Shown piece by piece: positions 32,565-43,800 of a stretch of 64,000 nucleotides of DNA. Position numbers and translations under genes: made by a program. A model generated the notes under the pieces. That model did no database searches and had not been told where the DNA came from. It saw only the letters and a list, made by a program, of their open reading frames with translations. How positions within the stretch are numbered: the first letter of the stretch is position 1; every line of letters begins with the position of its first letter. Source of the stretch: Helichrysum umbraculigerum (Eukaryota > Streptophyta > Magnoliopsida > Asterales > Asteraceae); contig CATIUR010000001.1 of NCBI GenBank assembly GCA_949592205.1, positions 42,673,001-42,737,000 on the forward strand, written 5' to 3'.

Positions 32565-34884
32565 TTTATTATATATAAGACATTACATTTTAAGATGGTA
32601 AGGGTTAATTAGTTAAATTATTTAGCTTAGACTTGTATATTAAAAAAATATTAACTTTCGTAGGTTATAAGTTGTCTAATTGGACACATTTTGAATATGG
32701 GCTCGGTCTTAGAAGATAACTCGTAAACTTATAATTAAGCTATAAGCCAGGCCATTAGCGTTAGCAGATGAGATTATAAGCCAGGCCGGAACCCTAAATA
32801 CAAATTTCATTCGAGGCGTCAGGTTTGTCTATTATGCAAGAAATATAAAGGCATAAGGTATCGACCATTTTGGCGGACATCTAACGATCATCTGTTGTTG
32901 ACAAAGACTTTAAAAGTATCTAGAGGACGCCTACGGTGAAGGGTAAACATAGATTTAAGTTAGGTTTCAATCACTTATATTGCCTGATTTGAGAGATGAA
33001 ATCTGATTGGTTGATCTAAAGTTCATGGGTCGGTGATTATTCATGGGTTAAATTTCGCATGACATCTTCTAAGCAAATAATCTGGTGAGTGTAATTTCAT
33101 TGACTTAATTGTATTCTTTAAATGTTCATTTACCTTGTGCCATATGTATACATCAATTAGATTAATGCCATGAAAGAAAAATAATACTAGAACTCATGCA
33201 TAATTAGTACAAGATGTTGCAGTAAGGCTTGATATTTCAGTGACAATAAATATTTTAATTGTTATCATGGATTTTCCTGCATGTAGATTTCATAAAACAG
33301 TTAACAGAAAGAAGAAGATGGATGCATGAGATTACGATTTATAAATCCAACTTTATAATCACGATAACAAACTTGTATGGTTGTATATCTCAGTTTTTCT
33401 TGATCACTAACTTGATCAAAGGTTTTAATAAGATGATTATTAATTAATAGTCACATAAAGGAAAACATATCGTATGATGTAAGAGTGTCAATTTTAGTTT
33501 GGCAAAGGGTAAAATTAGGTATTTTGATAGATATTTAATTAATGGCCTTGTTAATAGACTACGGGAAATAAATTAATGGATCTTGGAATACTATGGCATT
33601 GACCATCACACCAATGGTATAAAACTAAGCAACTGATTTATTTTTATGTTTATGAATGGTCCGTATATAGGTGGAATGGATAACAGTTCAAGATTTTAAT
33701 ATATACGTCGGCCTGATTAAGGTAACATAATGTTTGCGAAAATCATGTACACAATCAAAACTAATGGAGTTTTTGAGTTAGCTTAAATATATTACAGTAA
33801 GTTATATCATATTATGCTTGATTAAATTGTGATTCATGTGGGTACCAAGAAATTTTTATTTATATATGTGGGAGGAGGTTCATGGGTAGATGTATTATAC
33901 CATAGTACTATGTGATATTTGTACTACATGATTGATGATAGTCACATTAGATGATGAATCATGATGCTTTAGATACCATGCACGATTAGGGACCCTATCA
34001 TTTGATGCTATATAAAAAGATGAATAATAAGAGAACTTAAAGTGGATTTCTCCAATGGATCCAAATCACGAGAACGGGGCTCGTGTAGATGTTTACCGGA
34101 TACTCTAGACAATGTCCAGACGGATTTGAGCGGTACTTGGCTGAGAGCCTATCACATTTGGTACTTGCTCCAGGAATGGGTGAATCATAGAGATGACTCA
34201 TTCCTAAACAACAACGGTTGTTTGTATTTTGCTCTCCACCAGTTCGGTATTTCGTCTTTGACAAACTGACGTAACATATGACAGAGGTAACCGATGATAC
34301 TGATGAAACAGATGAAAAAAAATACCATTGATGAAAGAGATGAATGAGATGATATAATCATAATAGACGAAAGGATGAAAGATGAGGTAGGCACGGCTTT
34401 GGGATTTCAATAATTGTTTCCTTACTTTGTTTTACCGATTATAAATGAATCTTTATAACTAGTTTGTTATCTAGATTGAAAAGGATTTCATAATTGATTT
34501 TAATTGGATTAGTTTTACAACTAACCCGTTATCTTACTCAGCTTTAAAAGATGATACTTGTTTTCTACTTGCCCGATTGTCTACAGCGTGCAGGTTAGGA
34601 ACACCAGGAGGATACTTGAGCGAGGTGGGTAGCTAATACAAATAGACAAGAATGTCTAGAATGCCTTAGCTCACTTTTGTAGATGCTTTTACTATACTTT
34701 ATGTAATACATGTAGATGTTTGGGTTTTCTTATACTATTGTCATGATAAGACAAGTAACACCCGAACTTTGATGAATCGAACTGCTAGTTTGGTTATTTA
34801 TTACTCTAATGGGACATTTATGCACTTAAGTATTTATATTAAAATAAAGTTTTTGAAAACCCATATTTATGAGATCAGGGTGTT

Positions 34885-34887
<3 letters not shown>

Positions 34888-34946
<59 letters not shown>

Positions 34947-35477
34947 CATATCAATTACATAGACAACATCTCTAATGGGAGGTCTTTTAAGCCTTTTTTT
35001 TTTTTTGTCAAAACAAATCATTAAATGGTTTTTTTTGTACGTTTGTAAAATTTGTGTCATTATCAAAAAACTTTTTAATGAGTTTGTCTACATGTTGGAC
35101 CAAAAAGGTTTTAAATGATTTTTTTCGTTGAGGGAAAAGGTATTTTTGATTAAATGGTCGTTTATATGTAAACTTATATCTATCTTCACGGAAAATTTTT
35201 TTGATTAATAATAGTTGTGATATTTAATTAAATTAAGGACATGGGTATAATGATCTTACCGCAACGTGCGGGGTAATTCCCCTTGTTAAACCTAATTTCA
35301 AGGATTAAATGTCGACATTTTTTAAACAACAGTTGCAATATCTTGAATGCAAGTTTAGTTAACCTTAAAACAAACAAACATTCGAGTTGTTAATGACAAG
35401 ATATTGGAGATTTTAGGTTGTTGGAGATGGTAGTTCTTCTAGTAGTGATATTATACAAAACGCTTATTGTTGCTTCA
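34888..35477. other. (TA)n tract and AT-rich spacer
   Basis: (TA)n at 34888-34944, then AT-rich DNA. A small hairpin (CCGCAACGTGCGG, about 35260-35272) resembles eroded Helitron ends, but no CTRR follows. Nothing else recognised. Confidence 0.4.
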
Positions 35478-35777
35478 TCTATACTAATATATGAAGCATC
35501 TTGGGGTTTTATATATAGTAACTCTTAAAAAATTACGATTCAATATTTCTAAATATAACATATAGATGTAAGTTCCATTTAATATAAATTTTATCATTTT
35601 CATAATCTTCTCCTTTCACCACTGTATTACAAAACCCAAACTCTACATACGAACAAAATCGTTATTGAGTCACTATCACGGAAAATCCGTTAAGAACAAA
35701 TATACTATCTGACTATAATCTGGTAACCATGCATAGTAGAAATTGTATTCCGCTGCATTGCGCGGGTATTAGGCTAG
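35478..35777 (+). mobile_element. Short non-autonomous Helitron (300 bp)
   Basis: Begins TCTATACTAATATATGAAGC after A35477 and ends with a GC-rich hairpin region (CCGCTGCATTGCGCGGG, 35750-35766) followed by GGCTAG and T35778. TC at the start, hairpin plus CTAG at the end, and insertion between A and T are the Helitron signature. No Rep/helicase coding. Confidence 0.6.
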
Positions 35778-36113
35778 TCAATATGAAGTAGTGTTGCTAA
35801 TGGTTGAAGAGACGTTTCTCGGTTGAAACTATCTTTAGTATGAAGGGTCGAAGGATAAAGGAGAGAGTCACATCTGAATGAATGAGGGGTTGAGACCTAT
35901 TTATAGGATTCACTTTGGGGTAATGAAGTGTATCCTTAAATACATGTCGACGACAATTGAATAATATTGTGTATTCTGTTTGCTTATCTGAACCTTTCTT
36001 CTTTTAGAGTATCATATATGATGTATAGGTCCAGATTTGGTTTAAGAGTTGGACACTTGGGTTTTCTTTGGATTCACCTGGTACAACGACCCTTCAGAAT
36101 ACAAATTTTGTTT

Positions 36114-36375
36114 TAGCTTCTTAAGGCTTTCGGCTCAAGCTTTTTGTTTCCAACTTTTGCCATTTAAGCCTTCAGCTTCCATCTTTTTCCGTCAGAAGCT
36201 TCAGCTTCCAGCTTTTGGAATCTGAGCCTTCATCATCCAGCTTTGGCATCATATTGAGCCTTCAGCTTCCATATTTTGGCATCACAACTTTCAACTTTTA
36301 GCTTTTGGCATCTAAGCCTTTAGCTTCCATCTTTTAGCATCAGAGCTTTCGATTTATAGCTTTTGGCATCTAAAT
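36114..36375. repeat. Minisatellite of GCCTTCAGCTTCCATCTTTTGGCATC-like units
   Basis: About six to seven imperfect units of roughly 30-45 bases built from AGCCTTCAGCTTCCA and CTTTTGGCATC phrases. Unit length varies and copies are diverged. No coding frame. Confidence 0.7.
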
Positions 36376-36400
36376 GTGTTCGAAGTGTTAGTAGTGGGAA

Positions 36401-36683
36401 CCAATTGAGTTTAGCTCAAGTGGTACCGCCACCGCAAATGCCCAGACTCTACATGTGTGACCAATAGGCCAGGGGGTTCGAATCCGTTCCTCATCACATG
36501 TGGTTGATTTTTAGACAGGGGATTTGCCTGGCGTTGATGCTCCTTGCGGGTGGGGCGCACATATACTATTAAATATGGTACGGGGGCCAGGAGTACCCTC
36601 AAAATTACCCTTAATTGTTAGTAGTGGGAATTATGGGGGCCAGGAGTACCCTCAAAATTACCCTTAATTGTTAGTAGTGGGAA
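36401..36683 (+). mobile_element. tRNA-derived SINE with a duplicated tail
   Basis: Pol III A-box-like (TTTAGCTCAAGTGGT, 36410-36424) and B-box (GGTTCGAATCC, 36475-36485) are spaced as in a tRNA-derived SINE. The body 36401-36615 is bounded by a 15-bp duplication TGTTAGTAGTGGGAA (36386-36400 and 36616-36630). The last about 38 bases of the SINE plus the duplication are repeated once more (36631-36683), giving a third copy of the flank. It is not a tRNA gene: there is no cloverleaf beyond the boxes. Confidence 0.75.
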
Positions 36684-37269
36684 TTGAACAAGTTGGTAAA
36701 AATGTAGTCGACAAATGGTTGTAATCGCTGGTATATATACTTTTTTGAACAGATTATGTATTTTAAATATCATTATTTAATTTAGTGAATGTATGTTTTG
36801 AGTAAAATATTGATGCAATATTTTGGTGTCATCATATCATTTGAATTTGGTACCTTGAAGTGTTGTGCTAGAGAATAGGTAGTAGAGGAAGGCGACCTTC
36901 AACGTTCACTAACTTGAACGCCAAGATCAGCGTTCACCTACTCTCCGCCGGCATTCAAGTTCAGCATTCAACTTCGAAGTTCAAGGTAGAACACTGCGTT
37001 CAACGATTTCCCTCTTTTTTTTTTTTTTTAATCTTTTCCTGGTTGGTTTAAAACAACTTTTGGCCCTTTTGAACTTTGAATTAAACATTGAAACACTCCC
37101 TCAAAATCATACATGTGTCAAACTTCAATGTTCAATTGAACACTGAATTAAACACTAAGCATAATGTCAACGACTCCTTGTGCTCTTATGGTGAAGAGTT
37201 GATTACAAGTTGTCACTGTTTTGGTGAATATTTATTTGGCCGAAAAAGGTTATTTGGATGTCGATATGA
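36684..37269. other. Unassigned spacer
   Basis: Contains many GTTCAA / TTGAAC phrases (36895-37150) that give some self-complementarity and could be an eroded MITE, but I could not define termini. Flanks the complete Tekay element; the sequence resumes at 50091. Confidence 0.4.
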
Positions 37270-38022
37270 AATGTTGTCGCACCCCCAAAACACGTGGCAG
37301 CGGAAACATGAGGTGTCATGGGGGCGCCGACCAATTCAAATATCATTACACAAAGATTAAAGCAAACGACCTCTATATGAGACGTTTGAAAATATTACAT
37401 TCCATAATTCAAATTTTGTTTACAATAGTTGTACGAAACATTTGGAGTTCGCATAATATAAGTTGAATTACAAAGTTACTAAATATAGTAAAATGCAATC
37501 TAGATCCTGAGATGTTGAAAAATATGCGACTCGAGTTAAGCTATCCATAGCTTCCTACTGCAGCGGGTTACCTGAGAAATACATACTAAAAGGTCAACAT
37601 AAAGTTGGTGAGTTCATAGGTTTGTAAACAATCGTTTAGTTATGATCCACAAGATTTCAAGTTGTATCATTCACAAATGACAGTTAAAAGTATCGTTAGC
37701 CAACGATAAGTAAAAGTATTGCAAAATGCAATATAAGTATACCATTTACATGAGTCTCATAGTCAAGCTTAACGTTGTTTGCCTCCGGTAAGTGTACTAA
37801 TCCGAATACACCTCTAAATCACAAGTAATACTGCGCCCGTGGGTTGGCTAGCGCGACTAGCCCGGACGAGGTTTGTCAAACCCTGATGGTACCACCCAAT
37901 AATACTCACGCACAAATTTTAATGACTATGATGGGGTAGAGGACTTTAGTGGATTATTCAGGTCTCATGCAATCCGTATAAAAAGTTGTTATAGTACTTG
38001 TGATCATAAAAGCAGTGGTGTT

Positions 38023-38170
38023 GTAAATGTATCGTTAACAAACGATGAGTAAATGAGTTGCAAGTGTATCGTTAACAAACGATAAGTAAATGAGTTGCTA
38101 GTGTATCGTTAACAAACGATAAGTAAATATGTTGCAAGTGTATCGTTAACAAACGATAAGTAAATATGTT
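38023..38170. repeat. 37-bp tandem repeat, four copies, with an ATCGTT/AACGAT palindrome
   Basis: Copies start at 38031, 38068, 38105 and 38142 (core ATCGTTAACAAACGAT, arms ATCGTT and AACGAT). A single diverged copy is at 37692. The same array is in the other LTR at 47350-47497. Confidence 0.85.
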
Positions 38171-38680
38171 ATTGCACGAAATGCAAAAATGAGTATAAAA
38201 CAGTTGTAGTATGTATTCTCCCTCAAAAGTAGTTGTAAAACAGTAAAAAGGGGGCTATGAAACTCACCAGAGTTAAGCAGGTAGCAAGCAATAATCAAAT
38301 AGCAAGCAAAGTCCAAAGCGCAACCTTCTAACGTCCTAAGCGTATAAGGTTGTGTAAGTAGATGTCTAGAAAGATCATCTATGTAAGTGGAGGGTTAATG
38401 TCCACTTAATTCACAATGTAGGTGAAGGGTTAATGTCCACCTAAAGCTAGTTCATCAACTAGTATGTCCAAATAAGTTGTTCAAGTTTGTTTATCAAAAA
38501 CGTGTACGACCCGTTGGTGAAAGTTTGTAACAATAATTCGTTAAGACATTATTATTAGGATGATGTTATACTTACATATGTATAGTATGTTTCATGAGTT
38601 ATAACGTTGCATTGTATAAGTATTAACGTTACTTGAAGTTTAACACTTAGTGAGAAAACTAGTTTTTAAAGATTCTGTTT

Positions 38681-39033
38681 CATGCGACACTTCATGCGTC
38701 ACTTGCTAGTTAGGGGCGGCACTTAGGAAGTGCCGCATAATATGCGTTTTCAGATTTAAATAGCGTCACTTAAGAAGTGTCGGGTACGGGCGTCACTAAG
38801 GCATGGCGGCACTAAGGGTAAGTGCCGCTAATATAATAGTTCAGTCACTTCAGGCGTCACTTAGGTAGTGTCGGGTAAGGTAAGGTGATTAAGCGTCACT
38901 TAAGTAGTGTCGTACATAAGCATTTTCAGATAATAAGGGCGTCACTATGGGAGTGTCGTTAAAAATAAAGTAGCGTCACTACAAGCGTCACTTGCCAAGT
39001 GTCGCTAGAATTCCAGTGATCATGCGTCACTTA
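38681..39033. repeat. GCGTCACTT / GCGGCACTT hairpin array in the Tekay 3' LTR
   Basis: At least seven facing pairs. The best has 9-nt perfect arms (GCGGCACTT and AAGTGCCGC, 38734-38755); others use GCGTCACTT with AGTGTCG. Unit size 20-23 nt. The homologous array is at 48008-48360. Confidence 0.75.
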
Positions 39034-40758
39034 AGTCTGTTTGAAATTTTCTAAGTCAAAAACGTGGTCAACTATGACGGTTTGACCCGAACCTTTCACC
39101 CAAGTCATATTCCAGTAATTAAAGGTTATAAAAGTTATTATTTCATATTGTAGTCGTTTCGAGATGTCGGTTTTAAGTTTACACTTTAAACTTCAAGATT
39201 CAATGTTTTCGGTTTATGTCGGGTCATTACGCCAACTGATTTCACCTATCTATAGTCCAAATCAAACTTCCAAATTTTTACCAACTGATTTACTAAGTGT
39301 CTTGACTAACATATCAAATTTTCAGCTTCTAACAAGTCCATTAACATAGTTAAATAAAGCCGCGTAACAACCGAACACATTTTATCGAAAAACTTCCTGG
39401 TCAGTCTTATAAATCGGATCGTAGAGAAAAATGAGTACGTTTCTGGAAAAAGTGTAAAACATGAAAGTTGTAGATCTTTTCGATACGCAAATTTTAAAAA
39501 AAGATGCATCTTCTAAATCTCAGTATTTGATTTTATACGAATATTTTCGTGAACTGTCGATTTTTAGGCAGATTCATGCATGTTCTTGTTTGCTTTATAA
39601 AAACGATTTTTAACAACAATCTTGGACATATTTATGATAGATGAACATTATAACATCATAATCAGTAGATTAAAAGTAAAATAAGTAAAAGGTTTGATGA
39701 TTTATACCAAGCAAATGATGAAGAATAAGGAGAGATGATGATGGTGTAGTTCCTAGTTTCCTTCTTGTGGTTTCTTCTCTTAAATTGGTGGTGATTTTAA
39801 TGGTGATTGTAATGGTTTTTGGGACTGATTTATCTCCAGAAAATGAGAGAGAAGAGAGGTGTTTTTGATAAGTGAAATGAAGAGAATGAAAGAGTTATGC
39901 ATGTGAGTTGAGTGGGGAAGTGATTAAAAGAGATATCATTATATTGCATGTAGTTTGAGTGGGGTTTTAGGATGGTGGCACATGGGGTGGAAGAGGGGGC
40001 CGGCCATGGGGGGGCCCACACAAGGGTATTTTGGTCATTTCACATTTCTAGCTTAAATCGTTGCGTTTTACGTTCGTTTACCCGATTGTTTAAACGTTTA
40101 TTCGTACGTTAAATGTTTAGTTGACGTTTTTATTTAACGATTTGAGTTTCGATATTTCTACTTGAAATATTTAATATAGTACTTGGAAACACTTGTAAAA
40201 ATGTTTCGTTAGATTATTAGCCTCGATTTGCGTGCACGTTCTACGGCGGTTTAATCGCGTAACGTTATTTTGAGTCGTTTAGATTAACGATATAATTTGG
40301 ATAAATTTCCATTGAAGTATTATTTAAAATACTTAATTTAGGTTGTCAATTTAATTATTGACGTTCGTTTGGTTGTCGAAATAAATTCGCGCGTTTTCTT
40401 TGCATTTGAGACGTTTTAACCAAAACGCCTAAGTTTTTCTAGTATTATTTTAACCAAATAATAAGTAATGATAAATAACTTCTAAAAATAGATTAAAGTT
40501 ATTTATAGAAATGTTTTCACCAACGCCGTATAATTTGTCGGACTCCGTCCGGTTGTTTTGCACAATTTCACCAAATTGCGTAAGTGTAATTTCAACTAAT
40601 TACGTAAGCGTAATATAATCAATTACGGGGGTGTATATTCACATAAATACACAAATAGTTACAAGTAATTACAAGTATTTAGCCTAATACTAAACTAAAC
40701 ACACGTAATTAGGATTTCTAGTAGGTTAATCAGTAACCCTAAATCGTCGGGTGTCACA

Positions 40759-40780
40759 TTCTCCCCCTGTTAGGAGAATT
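40759..40780 (-). other. Polypurine tract of the Tekay element
   Basis: Minus-strand CTCCTAACAGGGGGAGAA stands directly before the 3' LTR start TGTGACACCC. A G-rich tract at this position primes plus-strand DNA synthesis. Confidence 0.8.
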
Positions 40781-40809
40781 TCGTCCCGAAATTAGTTTGT
40801 TGCCGTAGT

Positions 40810-43800
40810 CTATGGGGTATCTAGGAATAGATGTGGATGTTTCAGTCGCATTTGGTCTTCCCGTTCCCAAGTGAATTCAGGACCGCGCCTAGAATTCCAC
40901 CGGACTTTAACGATGGGAATACGACTCTGCTTCAAGCGTTTGACCTCACGGTCCATGATTTCTATCGGTTCCTCGACGAAGTGAAGTTTATCATCGATGT
41001 GGATTTCGTCGAGAGGGATAACAAGTGTCTCATCAGACAGACATTTCTTCAGGTTAGAAATGTGAAAAGTGTTGTGCACGCTACTGAGTTGTGGTGGTAG
41101 CTGCAGTCGATATGCCACCGGACCAATTCTTTCAAGAATTTCAAAAGGTCCGATGTACCTAGGGTTTAGTTTGCCGCGTTTACCAAAACGAATGACACCT
41201 TTCCAAGGTGATACTTTCAAGAGTACTCGGTCCCCAACCTGGAACTCGAGTGGTTTGCGTCTTACGTCAGCGTAACTCTTCTGACGATCACGTGCGGCTT
41301 TCAGCCGGTTTTGAATGGTCACGATTTTCTCGGTCGTTTCATGAATGATTTCAGGACCAGTGAGTTGGCTATCGCCGATTTCGGTCCAACAAATGGGTGA
41401 TCGGCACTTTCTCCCATAAAGTGCCTCAAAGGGTGCAGCATCAATGCTGGTGTGGTAACTGTTATTGTAGGAAAACTCACACAAGGGTAGGTGGTTTTCC
41501 CAGTTTTTGCCGAAGTCAACTACGCACGCGCGCAGCATATCTTCAAGAGTTTGAATGGTCCGTTCACTCTGACCATCGGTTTGCGGATGATAAGCAGTAC
41601 TCAAATCAAGGCGAGTACCAAGGGCTCGTTGAAGTGTTTGCCAGAACCGAGAGGTGAATCGGCTATCTCGGTCGGAGATGATTGAAATAGGTATGCCGTG
41701 TCGTGCCACAACCTCTTTGATGTAGATGCGAGCCAATCGCTCCATCTTGTCGTTTTCTTTGATGGCTAGGAAATGGGCGGATTTTGTGAGACGATCAACG
41801 ATCACCCAAATGGTATCGCAACCGCTCGGTGTCTTTGGTAGTTTAGTAATGAAGTCCATAGTTATGTTTTCCCATTTCCATTGAGGTATCTCGGGTTGTT
41901 GAAGTAACCCAGAAGGTTTCTGGTATTCGGCCTTAACCTTGGCACAGGTTAGACACTTACTAACATACGTGGCTATGTCAGCTTTCATGTTGGGCCACCA
42001 ATACTGTTGTTTGACGTCATGATACATCTTGTCAGAACCAGGATGTATGGAGTACCGGGATTTGTGAGCTTCATCCATGACCAATTCTCGTAGGTTCCCA
42101 AAGTTAGGTAACCAAATTCGTTTGGAGAAGTATCGGGTTCCATCGGATTTGGTTTCGAATTGTTTTTCCATGCCGCGCAAGGCTTCGTTTTTGATGTTTT
42201 TCTCGTTGAGTGCTTCGAGTTGAGTGGAATGGATTTGAGAAATGAAATCGTTGTGGATGGTTAAACCAAGTGCTCGAACTCGAAGGGGTTTCACTCGTTC
42301 TTTTCGGCTTAGGGCATCGGCAACAACGTTAGCCTTACCCGGGTGGTATCGGATTTCGCAGTCGTAGTCACTAAGTAACTCGACCCAACGACGTTGTCTC
42401 ATGTTTAGGTCCTTCTGATCAAAGATATGTTGAAGGCTTTTGTGGTCAGTGAAGATAGTACACTTGGTACCATATAGGTAGTGTCTCCAAATTTTGAGCG
42501 CAAAAACAACGGCTCCTAGTTCGAGGTCATGAGTGGTGTAGTTCTTTTCGTGGATTTTCAGTTGCCGGGAGGCGTAAGCGATGACCTTATCACGTTGCAT
42601 TAACACACAACCTAGTCCTTGGTGTGAGGCGTCGCAGTAAACTACGAAATCATCGGTGCCTTCGGGTAAGGATAGGATTGGTGCACTGCAGAGTTTCTGT
42701 TTAAGGAGTTGAAAAGCCGACTCCTGTTTGTCGGTCCAGTCGAATTTCTTGTCTTTCTGAGTCAAGGAGGTTAATGGTTGAGCAATTCGGGAAAAATTCT
42801 CGATGAATCGCCGGTAATACCCAGCGAGACCTAAAAATTGTCGGACCTCGGTTGGAGTAGTTGGTGCTTTCCAGCACTTGATGGCCTCGATTTTCGCTGG
42901 ATCAACACGTATCCCTTGGCTGTCAACGACATGCCCTAGGAATTGTACTGTTCGCATCCAGAACTCACACTTGGAGTACTTGGCGTATAGCTCCTCGTGT
43001 TTGAGTAATTCCAAGATAGTTTTCAGGTGTTGGCCATGTTCTGTTTCGTTGCGAGAGTAGATTAGAATGTCGTCAATGAAGACGATGACAAACTTATCCA
43101 GGTAAGGTTTGCACACCCGATTCATAAGATCCATGAATACAGCCGGTGCGTTGGTTAAGCCAAAAGGCATCACTTGGAATTCGTAATGCCCATAGCGGGT
43201 TCGGAAAGCAGTTTTCGGGATGTCGGCGTCTCGAACGCGAAGTTGGTGATAACCAGACCGAAGGTCGATCTTTGAATAAAAGCTTGAACCTTGGAGTTGG
43301 TCAAACAGATCATCGATTCTAGGAAGTGGGTATCGGTTTTTGATGGTAAGTTTGTTCAGTTCACGGTAATCGATACACATTCTGAAGGATCCGTCCTTCT
43401 TTTTAACGAAAAGGACCGGAGCTCCCCAAGGTGAGGAACTTGGTCGAATAAATCCCTTGTCCAGGAGTTCCTGTAATTGGGTGGATAACTCCTGCAACTC
43501 GGATGGGGCTAATCTGTATGGGGCTCGTGCCACGGGTGCAACACCGGGCACAAGGTCAATTTGGAATTCGACTTGTCTAGGAGGGGGAAGGCCTGGCAAG
43601 TCTTCGGGAAAGACTTCAGGAAAGTCTCGTACAATTGGTACATCTTCAAGTCGCTTTTCAGCCGACTTCTTTTCGGTTACATGAGCAAGGATTGCCGGGT
43701 ACCCTTTCCTCAGGTACTTTTGGGTTTTCATACACGAGATGATGTTTAAGTTTCGCCTACCAGTCTCCCCCTGTATGATCAAGGTTCCACCGGTAGCGAG

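Larger units (their letters stand above)
31360..34887 (+). repeat. Tekay-like solo LTR (3528 bp) with nested MITE and Helitron-like ends
   Basis: Starts TGTAACATCC and ends GGGTGTTACA, flanked by ATATA on both sides (low-information because of the surrounding (TA)n). It has the GGTGAGT donor-like site (CTGGTGAGT, 33082-33090) found in the other Tekay-type LTRs. Inserted within it are a Stowaway MITE and Helitron-like 3' ends. Short open frames near 34040-34400 show no known domain. Confidence 0.65.
37275..40758 (-). repeat. 3' LTR of the Tekay element (3484 bp)
   Basis: Plus-strand ends TGTCGCACCCCC and GGGTGTCACA. Almost identical to 46602-50085 (constant offset 9327). Contains a 37-bp tandem repeat (38023-38170), a hairpin word array (38681-39033) and the stem-loop 37570-37621. 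Confidence 0.95.

Noticed and set aside
34037..34410. Possible small host gene
   Set aside because: Overlapping frames on both strands, no domain, and located inside a solo LTR.
36410..36490. tRNA gene
   Set aside because: A and B boxes are present but there is no acceptor stem or anticodon arm, and the unit is bounded by a 15-bp duplication; it is a SINE.
40831..41100. Plus-strand frames over the Tekay gag-pol (several, 40831-44946)
   Set aside because: Antisense shadows of the intact minus-strand polyprotein.
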